DNA of 64,000 bases from Pseudofabraea citricarpa (lineage: Eukaryota > Ascomycota > Leotiomycetes > Helotiales > Dermateaceae): the NCBI GenBank assembly GCA_029641185.1, contig JAPWGK010000003.1, forward strand, positions 1,488,001 through 1,552,000, in the 5' to 3' direction. Made by a program: the position numbers and the translations under genes. Positions 12,701-23,756 of the stretch are shown in pieces. The notes under the pieces were generated by a model. The model was given only the letters and a program-made list of their open reading frames with translations. It was not told where the DNA came from and made no database searches. Numbering within the stretch: the first letter of the stretch is position 1; each line of letters begins with the position of its first letter.

Positions 12701-13698
12701 CCTGAAGAATGGCTTTGATCCACAACGATTGCCCGTCCTTTTATTGTTTTTCGGGCAGTCCCATATGAAGTCGGGGAAATGTACGCGCTTGATATGTTCA
12801 GGCCACCTCTCCACGGTAAAATATTTGCCACAATCTGGGCACGGGTATTCAGTTGAGATCTTCTGTCGTTTTGTTTCTGGAAATTGCCAGTCTGGTGTGG
12901 TTCCAGTGTGCTTTCTCGGGTTTCTACTGCTTCCCTCTTTCCTAGAAATCGAGCTCTGTGGTGGCGCCGCGGGTGACGAGGAAACAGTTTTCGCTCGAAT
13001 GGAATTATCTGGCGAGTTCACGTTTTGAAAAGACATAGTCATGGTAACTGTGTTATTTAGTCCAGAAGTGGTACTACTTTCAGGAGAGGGTGGGAATGAG
13101 TTGACACGTTGTTGCCGCTGTTGCTGTTGGCTGGCCAAAAGTTTCGAGCGTCTCATTTTCTCATCCTCGAACCACGAGAGGACTTCCTCCATCAACAGAC
13201 CTACTCTTCGAGAAATTTTTTCCAGATTCTTGGCTGAGATGGCATCTGGATCTGGATAGGAATTGTAAACTCCATCTAGGAACCGATGTCGGTCTCGGAA
13301 TGACATCGGTGCATCACAAGAGGCACCGATGCTTCCATGGTCGGGAAGTCGAGGCACCGAATAGTGGTTATCTAGAACAGGTCATCATGATGCCCTTCTC
13401 CGTGTGAAGTTATTCCCGCTACCTGGAGAAAATTGTGCATAAACGCCACCATCTTGGAAACTCTGTGTGCTGATGTCAATCGTAGAGCATGTTGACTGTT
13501 GTAGAACTATTCGTATAACGTTTTCAGTAAACAATCCTTAGCTTGATTTATTAGAGATTCCTTACTGGTCGTTATATCTAGATCTGTGGGCTGTGGGATC
13601 TCTGGAATCGTCCTAGCACCATTGCCGGCGGCTGAGGCCATGGTTAATGCAGGGTCGGGTGAACCATCCCCAGCTTGAGAATGCTGGTGCACGATCAT
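9746..13698 (-). CDS. C2H2 zinc finger / protein kinase / C2H2 zinc finger fusion protein
   Basis: A protein of about 1280 residues that places a Ser/Thr-type kinase between two groups of C2H2 fingers. The core frame is open from 13371 to 9746. Two short upstream exons, 13698..13520 and 13460..13423, splice on in phase (introns 13461..13519 and 13372..13422) and supply an ATG; the core alone begins only at GTG. N-terminal fingers: CPDCGKYF...HIKRVH (about residue 246) and CGFCEKRL...HIKNH (about 340). Kinase at about 488-770: glycine loop KLGAGGHGSV, catalytic loop HLDVKPQN (Leu replaces the usual Arg of HRD), magnesium loop ADFGTAK and SAPET. The catalytic Asp, Lys and DFG are all present, so activity is plausible. 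C-terminal fingers lie at about 950-1040 (YPDCGKAF...LLTH; CDYHSKGF...HTLTH; CGFCPG...LTSVH), with a further CxxC...H-x4-C unit after them. The inference is a nuclear or DNA/RNA-associated kinase. Substrates are unknown. Confidence 0.85.
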
Positions 13699-14239
13699 TG
13701 TGATCCGGATACTGCGGCTGACAAGCTTTCGCAAAGCAGCGATACAAATCGAGGTAATTCATGACTTCAGCTGGGAATCAGGCTGCTATTTAGTGTGTCT
13801 GGGTGATGGTGGCTTGGTGTAAGGCGGAGCACAAAAGGGATGTGTAAGGCGACCGTAAGGCAAACAGGGAAAAGGCGAAAGGCGAAAGGCGAAATGCAAA
13901 AGGCGGGAGGATTTCCTGTTCAAGGCGTGTTATCACATGATCGTTTACATGTATGGCTGGAACATAATACTATAGCTTATCTTATACAAATAAAGTGGTT
14001 TCTTGGGAAGACTTGCTTCTATTATCGAATAAACAAAAATGGTAGGTCGTATATCCCTCTGGTCTAGATCACGTGACTTGCGTCCATCCGTCACCTTTTT
14101 CCCTCCCCCCTCTTCTTTTTCCCCTGCATGCTTCCAAAATCTATTCTTGCTTAATTTCTCATCCCTCACAACCCCTTCGTTTATGTCGACTTTCCCAACC
14201 CTCAAAGAGCAGAACGGCGCTGCTGTCCTAAATTCCAAC
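13699..14239. other. Intergenic with short AAGGCG-type tandem repeat
   Basis: Upstream region of the kinase/zinc-finger gene. Around 13862-13905 there is a short run of imperfect AAAGGCG units. A pyrimidine-rich tract follows at about 14095-14125. No gene recognised. Confidence 0.45.
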
Positions 14240-14434
14240 TCACAGGAGCTTTAAATCTCTCAAAGCCCTATCAATTATCCTTTCTCGGCACCCAGCGCAT
14301 GATCCTCTGTGGATAAACTTTTTCGGGTGTGGCCATCTATAACACCACCCGGATCTCTGAAAGCGTTTGCATCTCGAGTGGTCTGTGGTGATATGTTGAC
14401 AGCCAGAGTAAGTGACTTCGGTAAAGTTACACAT
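14240..14434 (-). CDS. Small Cys/His-rich hypothetical protein (64 aa)
   Basis: A single open frame with an ATG at 14434 and a stop at 14240. It encodes 64 residues including five Cys (MCNF, GCQH, RCKR, WCYR and the CAGC pair) and several His. The spacing C-x-H ... C ... C ... C-x2-C resembles small metal-binding or zinc-ribbon-like ORFs that begin M-C in fungal genomes. I cannot assign a family. It has no hydrophobic leader, so a secreted role is unlikely. The frame is short and could be fortuitous; transcript evidence is absent. Confidence 0.35.
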   Translation of the reverse strand: MCNFTEVTYSGCQHITTDHSRCKRFQRSGWCYRWPHPKKFIHRGSCAGCRERIIDRALRDLKLL

Positions 14435-15267
14435 AATCCAAATAATTCCACTTTGTAATTGTTGGAAGAAAGTGCATTGACTTTGGAGCTGTATTCCGGA
14501 CGATTTGATATAGCTTGGGAGATGAATGGATGTTGCGTAGATTTCTGACGAGTTTGGAAGTATGCTAGTCGGGCTTTGACCGCAGGGTGGTTTGCAATAA
14601 AGCTGGCAACGAAAGATTCAACATATTGTGAAGTCTGCCTTATTTATGGATTATTCTAGTGTAGAAAAGGAAAAGGAGAAAGGATTGAAGATCTCCAACC
14701 GAAGCGAACCGTAATGTAAGCGACAGAGGAAGGGGCAGAAGGAAAGAAGGGGCCGCTTCATTCACCCAATTGAACTACAGACCGAAAAGGCAGTAAAATT
14801 CAAGCAGCATTTTATATTCAAGGCGAGGGCAAAGAGGAGAAAAAGGATGGGAATTGTGTACACGTGATTGGAGAAGCCTTCTTCTCCTTCTCCTTATCGC
14901 TTAATGTTTATTTGAAGGGGTCGTAATGACGAGCTCGGCTGAGGTATGTCATCCCCGCATAATATTTTGACCCTGTTAAATTCCGATTAAATCCTACTCT
15001 ATATGATTCGACTGAATGAGACACTTGGCCAACCTGAATGGCCAGGCTAGATCATGCCATCGTTTATGAAATAATGTTTTTGGAAGAAACTCTTGGTTTG
15101 GTCGAACAAAAATCTCCCCAATTGGTATCTCGCTCGATATACCACTCCGGAAACTATTATAACACCATGTTTGTGCCACAAAAAAACGGTCCTACTTGGT
15201 TCAAGAACGAACCGAATAAAGTCGAATTTATGAGATGCGAAGTTTAAATTATTACTACCATACAAAC
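14435..15267. other. Intergenic, no gene recognised
   Basis: About 0.8 kb upstream of the small Cys/His-rich frame and downstream of the MFS transporter. It contains purine-rich stretches around 14660-14760 and 14820-14860. No convincing coding or RNA feature was seen. Confidence 0.45.
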
Positions 15268-16907
15268 TCAAAATACAGATTGGTTATTATTTTCCACAGC
15301 CGAAGCTTCCATTTCCGCCTTCTCTTCATATGTCAAGTCACTCTTTGCTTTTCCAATCTCAACGAATCCAACCATCAAAACAATCGAACAGGCCGCACAA
15401 GCTAATGCAAACCAGAACGCAACTCGATAAGCACCTTCTGTTCCAAGTCTTTCTTCTGTTCTATTGACGGCCAAATCTGCTATTCCGAGAAAGAAGCTGA
15501 TCCCCAAGAACAGAACGCTGTTTATAACCGCACCTGCGAGCCCCTGTCTATTTTTCGGGAGGCTCGTCGTAATGAAGACATTGCTTACACTGTATGTAAT
15601 ATCGGCCCCCAGCGTAGCGGCAAGCATTGCTGGGAAGACATAGGCCCAGTAACTTGGACTTTTCGATGGTATGATGGCGAAAAGCAGAACACTGATAAGG
15701 AACCCGCCACCTGAGATCACCAGAGCTAGTTTGCCAGGTAGAAGATGTAGGGTGAATCCACTAACTGTGGCGAGAACAAGCCCACCAATGGCCATTGGAG
15801 CAAACCAAGCAACCGCTCTTAATGCTGAAACTCCCAGTATTTCCTCAATACTAAAATTTGTCAGATAGCTGCCAGTGACGCTCAAATAATAACAGTACTT
15901 ACTAAAAACTTGCATAGAACAGGTATATCCCAAACACACCATAGGCAAAAAACAAAGCAAGTAATAATGGCTTCATGTACTTGACTTTGAAAAGATCGAA
16001 CGGTAACAATGGATTTTCAGAGACCCAGCCCTCAACGTAAAAAGCAGCTGCGAGACAAATGATACCAATGACGAATGTGAGATATATTTGTGGGGCTTGC
16101 CATCCTCTGGCAGTGTGTGAGCTGTCGGTGATGGCATACACAACCAGAAGCAAGCCTGGGACAATTGTGCTTGCACCCCACCAATCCATTTTGGTGCCTG
16201 GAGTTACTTGTTTCTCCGATGGAATTGTCCAGATACCCGTGATTGTGATGATACTCAAGATAATGGTGCCAATCCAGAAATACCAGCCCCAGGGAAGGTA
16301 TTGACCGCTGATGCCAGCAAAGAAGATGCCTGAAAAGAATCCGACTGGAGCTGAGGCGCCGTATAGACTGAAGACAAGGTTTTTCCGAGGTCCTGGTCTG
16401 TAAATACTGCCCAACAACATGATACCGGATGGAAGGAAAGCGGCAGGTCCAAGGCCCTGAAGAGCTCGGCATACAACAAGCATGACGTAGTTCTGACTGA
16501 AACCAGCAATGAGTGACCAAGCAGTAAACCACACAAGTCCAGTAACAAAGACTGCATAACTCCCATATATGTCGGCAAGACGGCCGAAAGGTAGAAGAAG
16601 AGCACCTGTTACAAGAGAAAAGACACTGGCTGGCCAGGTACGCGCGGCGAGTGGAATATCCAAAGCAGTTGCCAGGGTTGGTAGAATAATGTTAAAACCG
16701 CTGACCATGTATTCCTGTTCGGCTTTTAGCATGCATAATTAAAATCAAAATGCCTGAACATACTGCCATGAACATCGAAGCGAGAAGCGAGAAGCAGAAT
16801 CCGATCTCAGACCATCTGCTTTTGAAGGTTTCAGGCCGCTGCCTTCCGAGCTTTTCTATCTCTTTCTGTGACAGTAAAACATTGCGAACTCCAATTCCCT
16901 CTTCCAT
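15268..16907 (-). CDS. MFS multidrug efflux transporter (DHA2, 14-TMS type)
   Basis: A major facilitator superfamily proton antiporter of 512 residues, expected in the plasma membrane. Exons are 16907..16764, 16714..15903 and 15850..15268. Intron 1 (49 bp) has a canonical GTATGT donor. Intron 2 is 52 bp, with donor GTAAGT at 15902 and acceptor TTTTAG. Family signs are the loop 2-3 motif A (FGRLADIYGSYAVF), the helix 5 antiporter motif C region (GASAPVGFFSGIFFAG), and about 14 predicted hydrophobic helices. A short charged cytoplasmic N-terminus and a C-terminal tail rich in Lys and Glu flank them. The family includes aminotriazole/azole-resistance and toxin-efflux pumps. The start is the in-frame ATG of MEEGIGVRN. 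A Zn2Cys6 regulator lies 0.7 kb upstream on the same strand, which suggests co-regulation. Confidence 0.9.
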
Positions 16908-17606
16908 GGCGGACCGGGTGAGATTTTCGTGATTATGGTGTGAATGTGATGGAATCAAGCAAATCTTTAGCCCCGAATCAGGAAATCAACACCTCAAGAT
17001 GCAGAATGAAAGTAGCAACAAAATCTATGATAAAAAATTGATTTGGGTAATGGAGGGATGAAGCGCTTTTGTACAAATTCTAAAGCCTGCTTATGAACGA
17101 ATTGCGACGTTGACATTTCTAGCCTATATGAAAAGCTTGACCAGTGGTAGCCTTGATCCTTCCGAAGGACCTGGCGATTTCCAAGCCGATGCATTCTATG
17201 TGTCTTGGCTTCCCGATTTTACTTAGGAGAGCACGTTTCTAGAATGACGAAAGAGACACTCATGAATGGTTGAGTCATGGATGGGTCTTGTCCGTATTAG
17301 GAAGTCAAAATGAGATTTTAAGCGAAACGTATGGTCGGTCGCTTCTGAAAGGTTCAGTGGTACACTGGTACAGTATCTCAACTGTTATTGACTCGCTCGA
17401 CACACGATGGCTTCCCCACAAAAATAAACCTCCCGATTGCTAACGTAACGTGCTACTAGAAACGTTACTTAATCCTTCACCTATTTGTATGGGATTCCCT
17501 GCAAGATCCAGCTTTTGTCATGACAGCCGAACAAAAATATCCTGTTCAGTTCCTACACAATAAACAGACGGCAAGTTACAGGTTTAATTATAATACAAGA
17601 ATTTAC
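16908..17606. other. Intergenic region between transporter and Zn2Cys6 regulator
   Basis: About 0.7 kb serving as the MFS promoter and the 3' end of the regulator gene. No additional gene, repeat or RNA was seen. Confidence 0.5.
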
Positions 17607-19217
17607 TCAACCGACAAACCAGTCAATCTGGAGAGTTTGAAGCTCTTCGAGCCAGTTGAGTTTTTTCTTGCTCTGGCTCTTTTTACCCCAGATAACTTCT
17701 AGAATATTAATCACGCTCTTTACATAACCCCAAGGCAATAAATCCCATACCTCCTGAAGTCTTGTCAAGACCCATTCACGTTGAATCAGGTCTTCGGTCT
17801 CTACGCCGGCGATGAATGTCGGCCATGTGGTTGCCTTAAAAAGAGCATGCCTAGACGGGATATGAGATAAATGAAAGATGATTTCTGTAACATAAGTCTC
17901 GTAGGGAGAAGTATCTTGATCAGCCGGATAGATCACGCGACAGATATAAATCCTGACAGCCGCTTTGTGAGCAGAAGCAATATGGATTCGCTTCTCAAGA
18001 TCACTAGTTGGTGATGTCCGTTGCACCTCGACTGCCCATTTTACGGGATCAAACTGCTCCGCAATTTCCAAGAAGTGCTTACCTTGGTTGACGACGGTGG
18101 ACAAGTCAACTGAAAGCGCAGGTGTTTGAGATAACCGAGGTAGATGTAACATTATTTCAAGCAGTACAGCCGGGCAAGACATGTAATTATTGGCCTCAGC
18201 CTGCATCAAAATTGATGCTATGTCAATAGAGCTATTTTGTAGAGCCGTGGAGATCTTGGAAGTCCTCAGTGTTGTACCTACTATATCGTAACTACTTTTG
18301 TGAGCATGAGAACAATGTTTATGTGGTGCAACACTCTGTACTCACATCAGGCAACAGGAGATTAAGCTCTCCCGCAAAAAACTGGAATGATTATCCTTCA
18401 TTTTAGAAATACAATCTATAAGCTGCCTTGAACCATCGACATGGATTCTCCAGTTTCCTCTGCCGGAATCGATAAGCTCGAACTCGATGAAAAGGAGAAT
18501 CGACGCCAGCGCAACATCCAAGCCCACGGGATCAGTTGCTTCTAATGCTGGGCCAAGGAGCTTCAAAGCGTACTGGTTTGATACCAAAGCGTCGTGATAA
18601 GAACTGGATATTCCGTTGGTTGCGGTTGCTCTCTCTCCGGGTTTCTTGCTCGCACTTGAACCTTGGCAAGAAGGTATCATGATACTCTGTCCAGCATTGG
18701 ATAGATGACGGGCAGAATTAGCGACGACGATATGAAGCAAGACCGGATAATCTTTTGTTAAAGGAAGAAGATCGCGAAAATGATTGTGGCTGGGTAAATC
18801 GTATACAACCAAGTCTTTACATACTTGGCTTTGGACTAATCAAACTTGAGTCCCAGTAAGGTGCCCAGAAGAGTTTGACTTACAATAATTAAGATAGAAC
18901 CTTAATCGCGTACTCAAGTCTTGGAACAATGGGTCTACCAGTGCCATTTGAAGATGAGACGCAACCTGGTAGTTATGTTGAAGTGATTTGGGTTGTTGGA
19001 TGAACGACATATTTGCTGGACCATCACTCTGACCAAGAGACTTTCCCATCATCTTCCCACGACTTGCAACACCTTTGTTCCACAGAAATAATTTGCCGTA
19101 GCCGAGGCATTCCTGGCCCGTTGAAGTACATTTGTAGCAATTGGGAACGGAAAGATCACATTTCCGACGTCGTCGGCGGCAATTGTGACAAGACTTAGTT
19201 GGTGGTGCAGAACCCAT
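17607..19217 (-). CDS. Zn2Cys6 transcription factor (acriflavine-sensitivity/ACR-2-like)
   Basis: A fungal binuclear zinc cluster regulator of 493 residues. Exons are 19217..18884, 18835..18346 and 18264..17607, joined by introns of 48 and 81 bp in consistent phase. The DNA-binding cluster is at residues 10-37 with spacing C-x2-C-x6-C-x6-C-x2-C-x6-C (CHNCRRRRRKCDLS...). The middle region reads RLRFYLNYFQSQVCKDLVVY across the first splice, matching the fungal_trans_2-type regulatory domain seen in ACR-2-like proteins. The C-terminal domain is helical and ends QTLQIDWFVG. It should act in the nucleus as a transcriptional regulator. Its neighbours, an MFS pump and a P450 on the same strand, are the obvious candidate targets, but no operator could be identified. 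Confidence 0.88.
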
Positions 19218-20129
19218 TTTTAGACAGCCAAGAGTTTGACAGCAGATTTCGAGATGTAAGAGCCATGATGTTGGTGAATGCCTTTGAGGAACGGGAGTTT
19301 GAGGTGAAGTTGCTTCTGGTCATCACTTTTGGTCGATGCACACATTGCGTCTTGGCATCCTTCTTGGGAATAGCATCTTCCGGTAGCGCGTCGGTTCGTC
19401 ATCGCACCAAAGCTATGAGTCCTTGTTATTCTGACACACACCTTCTGCTATTTCTACGTCGGCGTAAAAATCCAAAGCCGAACTTCTGCAGAGATGCGAT
19501 GATAATCTGAAAGCTTTCACTGGCCAGCCAGAGTATGTAAAATCTTATGGGTGTATGATATGTGTCAGGTGCACTTCACAGGTACTTGTTGCCGAGGATC
19601 AAAAGTAGCTAGAGATTTGAGGACCAGAAAAGACGAATCGTGCTTCTAAATACGAAACATGAAAGGTGCAAGCTGTGGAGGTTAATAATGAGTTTAGCCC
19701 AGACTTTTCTGAACAGTGTCAAAGTGGAAACTCTTTAGAACTCGGTGCATATACAACAACGCTACAACATAAAAGCTTACCGCAGAAATTTGCACCTACA
19801 CTAAAAGCCGAAGAGTGTTGTGGCCTTCTGTCAGATTTCAGAGGCGTTCAATATCTCGGTTTTGTGGCGAACTCGAAAACAGGTCACAAGCGAAGTGAGT
19901 TCTATGAAGTTTGTAAAGAAAGGGCTCCAGATAGAATCGAGTGAGGTGTTTCTTGTACAAATTTTTCCCGTCCCCCCTAAAACGAGACCTCTACAATGAG
20001 ATGAAGCCCTCGCGAATCTTAGAGCACTCGAGGGCAGCTTCGTTTCCGATGTGCATTTGTCCTGTCCCACTCAACCCAGTCCGCTAAGAAATCATTAAAC
20101 CCCGCCCGCCACAAATCCCTGTGAACAGT
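19218..20129. other. Intergenic, no gene recognised
   Basis: About 0.9 kb between the start of the Zn2Cys6 regulator and the stop of the P450. Open frames on the plus strand at 19199-19510 and 19666-19944 lack any domain or compositional support, and the first overlaps the regulator start codon. Nothing else recognised. Confidence 0.45.
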
Positions 20130-21965
20130 TCATAAGACTAGTACCCTCAAACCTTGACTACCAGATTTTGGATAAGGTGAGACAAAATCGTGATATTGAT
20201 CAATATCGTCCTCTCGCGTCGTCTCATAAATTGTCATATCGAATCTAGCAAACATACGAGCAATCGCAATGTACATCTCCGCATTCGCAAGACTACAAGA
20301 ATTAGTAAAATGTGACTTGTTTGAGATTGATGACTTACTTCATGCCCACACAGACTCTTGAGCCACGTCCAAATGGTACCAAGTACTTTTCCATTCGCTT
20401 TCGTTCGGTTGGATCAAGCCAGCGCTCAGGCAAGAACTTCCGTGGGTTATGAAATATGGTCGGATTATCATGAGTAAACTTCTGGGTGAGACTCACAGGT
20501 GTCTGGACGGATGTGTGTTAGATAAAATCCGAAGACGGAATGGGCAATACTCACTCCAACAGGTATGGTCCAAGACTTGTATATTAATTCACTGCGAGGG
20601 TTGACTCGAGGATGACGACCGGCACCACTGCTTGACAATCTTGATCCCAAGGTCAGCTTATGTAAAACTGCAAATGAAAACTGGTATATCCTTACCGTAA
20701 TCCTTCCGAAACAACAGCATTCTATTGAGGTCAGCAGGTTTATCAATCTATCTCAAGTCTGAAAACTCACGAGATAAGGTAGCTGCTGCAACTGCTGATA
20801 TGAAGGTGGCCGTCCATCGTTCTCTTTCTGTGCGGTTATCAACTCATCTCTCAACCGACTCGCCATCTCGGGGTTGGAAAGTAAATGGAAGATTGTGACG
20901 CTCAAAGTATTCCCTGACGTTTCGGTTCCCGCAGCCACAATTGTACGAACTTCGAGTGTTAGATGCTTGGTGTTTTTTTCGGCGTCGGGCATATCAGAGT
21001 CGAGCATCTGTTGGACAATGTCCTGGCCAACTTCAGTGGAAGATCGGCGCTTATACCTTTCGATCAGGGATATAGTTTGCTTTTCAATATCCTACACTAA
21101 TCAGTATTCCATCTGCAACAGTATGCGGCAACACATACATCGAAGAACTCAAGCATAGCTACAGCAGGAGGGTTGGTGATAGCCACAAGCCAACGAGGCA
21201 TCGCCTCAAACATCTGCAGGATGAAACCAAAATGTCTATGCCAGGTAGCAACAAAAGAGAAGGTTCTCGTCATGCTGTGAGTTCCTGCAGAGAAATCCGG
21301 ATGGCTCAGGAAGTCGTAGGACTTGTGAAAGGCAAATTCCGTCACGACGTCTGTTGCAAGTGATTTACATGCGTTAGAGACATTGACCGGTTGGCTGGTT
21401 CCTTTTGCTTGTTGTAGACGGTTCATGAAAATCCCAACTATGTTCTCAATCTCGGGCTCAAATTTTTGGACCTGGACTGCGGTAAAATAGGGATTCTGAG
21501 GTGAGCGACGGATCCTATGAAGCTCATGGTCGACTGTGCCAAACGAAGCGTCCGAACTTCCAAATGCACGATAATACCAATGCCACTTGCTGACTCGCGC
21601 GCTCATCTTGAAAGGCTCTGTCCAGTCGGGGTCGTTGACATGAAGTTCACCGGGCCGGATTCGGATGATGGGACCTGAATAACTTAGACTTGAAGCACTG
21701 CAAATAGAACCAACGGCTTACCATATTGATTGTGCATGCGGAGGATCTCGTCGAAATAACGACCACCGAGTATGCACTCGTAGTAGAACTCATACCAGCC
21801 GGTCAACGCTGGAAGCTTAGGGCCAGGAAACTTGGCCAATGGATGAAAAAGAAGACGGTAAACAGCGAGAGCGATCAGGTAGGCCGGTAGAATCACCAGC
21901 AAGGCACATAACAAGTTTCCCAGGCTAATCGCCTCGTAAAGGTTAGCGACTTGCAAGATCTTCAT
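20130..21965 (-). CDS. Cytochrome P450 monooxygenase (microsomal class II)
   Basis: A heme-thiolate monooxygenase of 512 residues encoded by seven exons: 21965..21722, 21674..21139, 21091..20771, 20721..20696, 20639..20555, 20502..20339 and 20292..20130. All introns are 46-56 bp and in phase. An N-terminal hydrophobic anchor is followed by a Pro-rich hinge ([17 protein letters not shown]). The I-helix oxygen-activation motif is AAGTETSGN. The K-helix ExxR (EGLR) is split by the intron after the 26-nt exon 4. The heme loop is [11 protein letters not shown] with the Cys ligand. The early segment [20 protein letters not shown] resembles the trichodiene-oxygenase-like P450 group common in fungal secondary metabolism. 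It is expected at the ER membrane and needs a separate reductase. The substrate cannot be deduced. No backbone synthase gene is visible nearby. Confidence 0.92.
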
Positions 21966-23379
21966 GCTGTCGAGGTCGAATTAGCTGTTCATGAGAGATG
22001 AACGGGGCGATGAAGCTTCATAAATAAAATACAAGGATGATTCCATTCACTGAGGCACTACTACTTGCTACAGGTGAATTCCATGTGCGTCGGAAGGGTC
22101 TTACCTCTTTCAGGCAGGAGTACATATTGCCCTTGTCAATGCTGGCTGGGCATCTGACGGGGACTGGCTCAATGAAAGACATGCTATTACCGTCCTGAAT
22201 CACTGCAATGCCGGTTGAGGCATCCGCCAGTTTGGTCCAAGTGTGGAGTGAAGACAATCGAGACGTTCAAGCTTATCGGCCACTTCACAGGGAGAGTGAT
22301 TGGTCATGATGGGAGGTTTTCAGGAACTGCAGACGTTGTCGAATAAGCGTCTCCGCATGTTATTGTGGTTGTGGTTCTGGTAGCGAGGCAGCCCAGGAAT
22401 AGCCGTAAATGTGATTCAATTGGCAAGACAACTGATTGTGGAGCAATCCCGAGCCTGTACATGGGAGATGAAAAAGAAGATAGAGGAAAAGGGAAAGGAA
22501 AGGAAAAGAAGCATCTCGATCAGACGATGTTATCGCCATAGATCTTCAGCAGGAGCCATTCGCTGAAGATATACGGATGTATACCAGCACTCTTAGATGT
22601 AGCATGAAAGCAGGCCACCTCGGATTCCACAGTCAACCCGAGCGTAAGCAGAACTTCACAACCACACTTCGCCGACAAAGCCCGAGAAACGAGTTTCTCG
22701 TGAAGCGCGGCTGGCGCCATATCATTCATGGTAGAATAAATGCTTGAGACTTGCATCGCAGTGTATAGGTTCTGGATCCTTCAAGCTGAAGCCCAGGTTT
22801 TGCAAATGTGTTTCAACAGAGATGCTAGATGCTGTTCCCCAATAGACCGCAACACCGTATAAGAGGGCAGGAGAAGGAAGAGGCAAAGGGTCTAGAGCCA
22901 ACTTTGGTATTGTGCTTCCGCTACCAGGTCAACAGACGTTCATGTGCATCAGGCCATCCGTCCCACTTTGAAGGATGTAGCACAGAATTCGTGCTTTGAA
23001 TAAACCCGCAGTATACCCCATTACTGACTCCTTCGGCCTCCTCAACCATGACACTTGCGGTTGTCCCAATATGACTACTTGTATTTGATTCGTCCTCATG
23101 CCTTGTGGAATCCCTTCGAGAAGAGGCCGGGGGAAGGAGGATACGCGTCGGGTCTCGTCTTGTTTTTTTATCTGCCGGCATGGCGATGGATCCTCGAGGG
23201 TACATTTGCGATAGTCATGCTGGCAGGGTCTGATAGGTATAGTATGGGGTCGGGTGGTAGATGATGTTGATGTTGATGTTGGAGTTATACTGTGACGAGC
23301 GCTGGAAAGTGAAAATTAGCGTGTCGGCAGCCTCGTGGGCCTGAGGGTTGCACTGACGATCACGATCACCACTACCACC
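21966..23379. other. Intergenic region upstream of P450 and WD40 genes
   Basis: About 1.4 kb. The left part is the P450 promoter. The open frames at 22018-22257, 22520-22756 and 22921-23205 on the minus strand show no domain, signal peptide or splice support, and I do not annotate them as genes. Confidence 0.45.
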
Positions 23380-23457
23380 ACTCACTACCACCACTCACTA
23401 CCACAACTCACTACCATAACTCACTACCACAACTCACTACCACAACTCACTACCACT
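23380..23457 (+). repeat. 13-bp minisatellite, six units
   Basis: Six consecutive 13-bp units with consensus ACTCACTACCAYW, starting at 23380, 23393, 23406, 23419, 23432 and 23445. They differ only at the last two positions. Related ACCACC and CACTCATTACC sequences extend the block slightly on both sides. It lies 300 bp upstream of the WD40 gene, in its promoter or 5' UTR region. Confidence 0.9.
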
Positions 23458-23756
23458 CACTCATTACCAACATCAACACCACTCCTCCTCTCTCCTCCTC
23501 AACATCGGCAAAGCTGTGCAACTATGCGATATCAACTGATCCTTCTACCGTCGCCGTCCACTGACGGGCGACTGCTACACGGTGATCTGCGTCTGACTTC
23601 TCCTCGTCCAGTGACGTCTGGTAGTCATGTCTAGGCAGAAGACTTGACCACTTTGCCACCAAGACTGATGAATTAATACTCAAAGGCCTGCTGCACTTGG
23701 CTGTCCTTCATCACCTTCATCATCATTCTCATCACAAGAACCTTAGCTTTGCGGAA

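Noticed and set aside
15180..15215. tRNA-like box near GGTTCAAGAACGAACC
   Set aside because: It resembles a B-box only weakly. No A-box or cloverleaf can be drawn around it.
15869..15902. A 34-bp intron in the MFS gene using the GGCAG acceptor
   Set aside because: It keeps phase but is shorter than other introns here. The acceptor TTTTAG at 15851-15852 gives a 52-bp intron, a CTGAC branch site and a protein that matches the family better (YASFYIEEILGV).
19199..19510. 103-codon plus-strand frame as a gene
   Set aside because: It overlaps the start of the Zn2Cys6 regulator on the other strand and has no signal, domain or splice support.
15268..21965. Complete secondary-metabolite gene cluster
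   Set aside because: Only regulator, transporter and P450 are present. No polyketide, peptide or terpene synthase is visible in the window.
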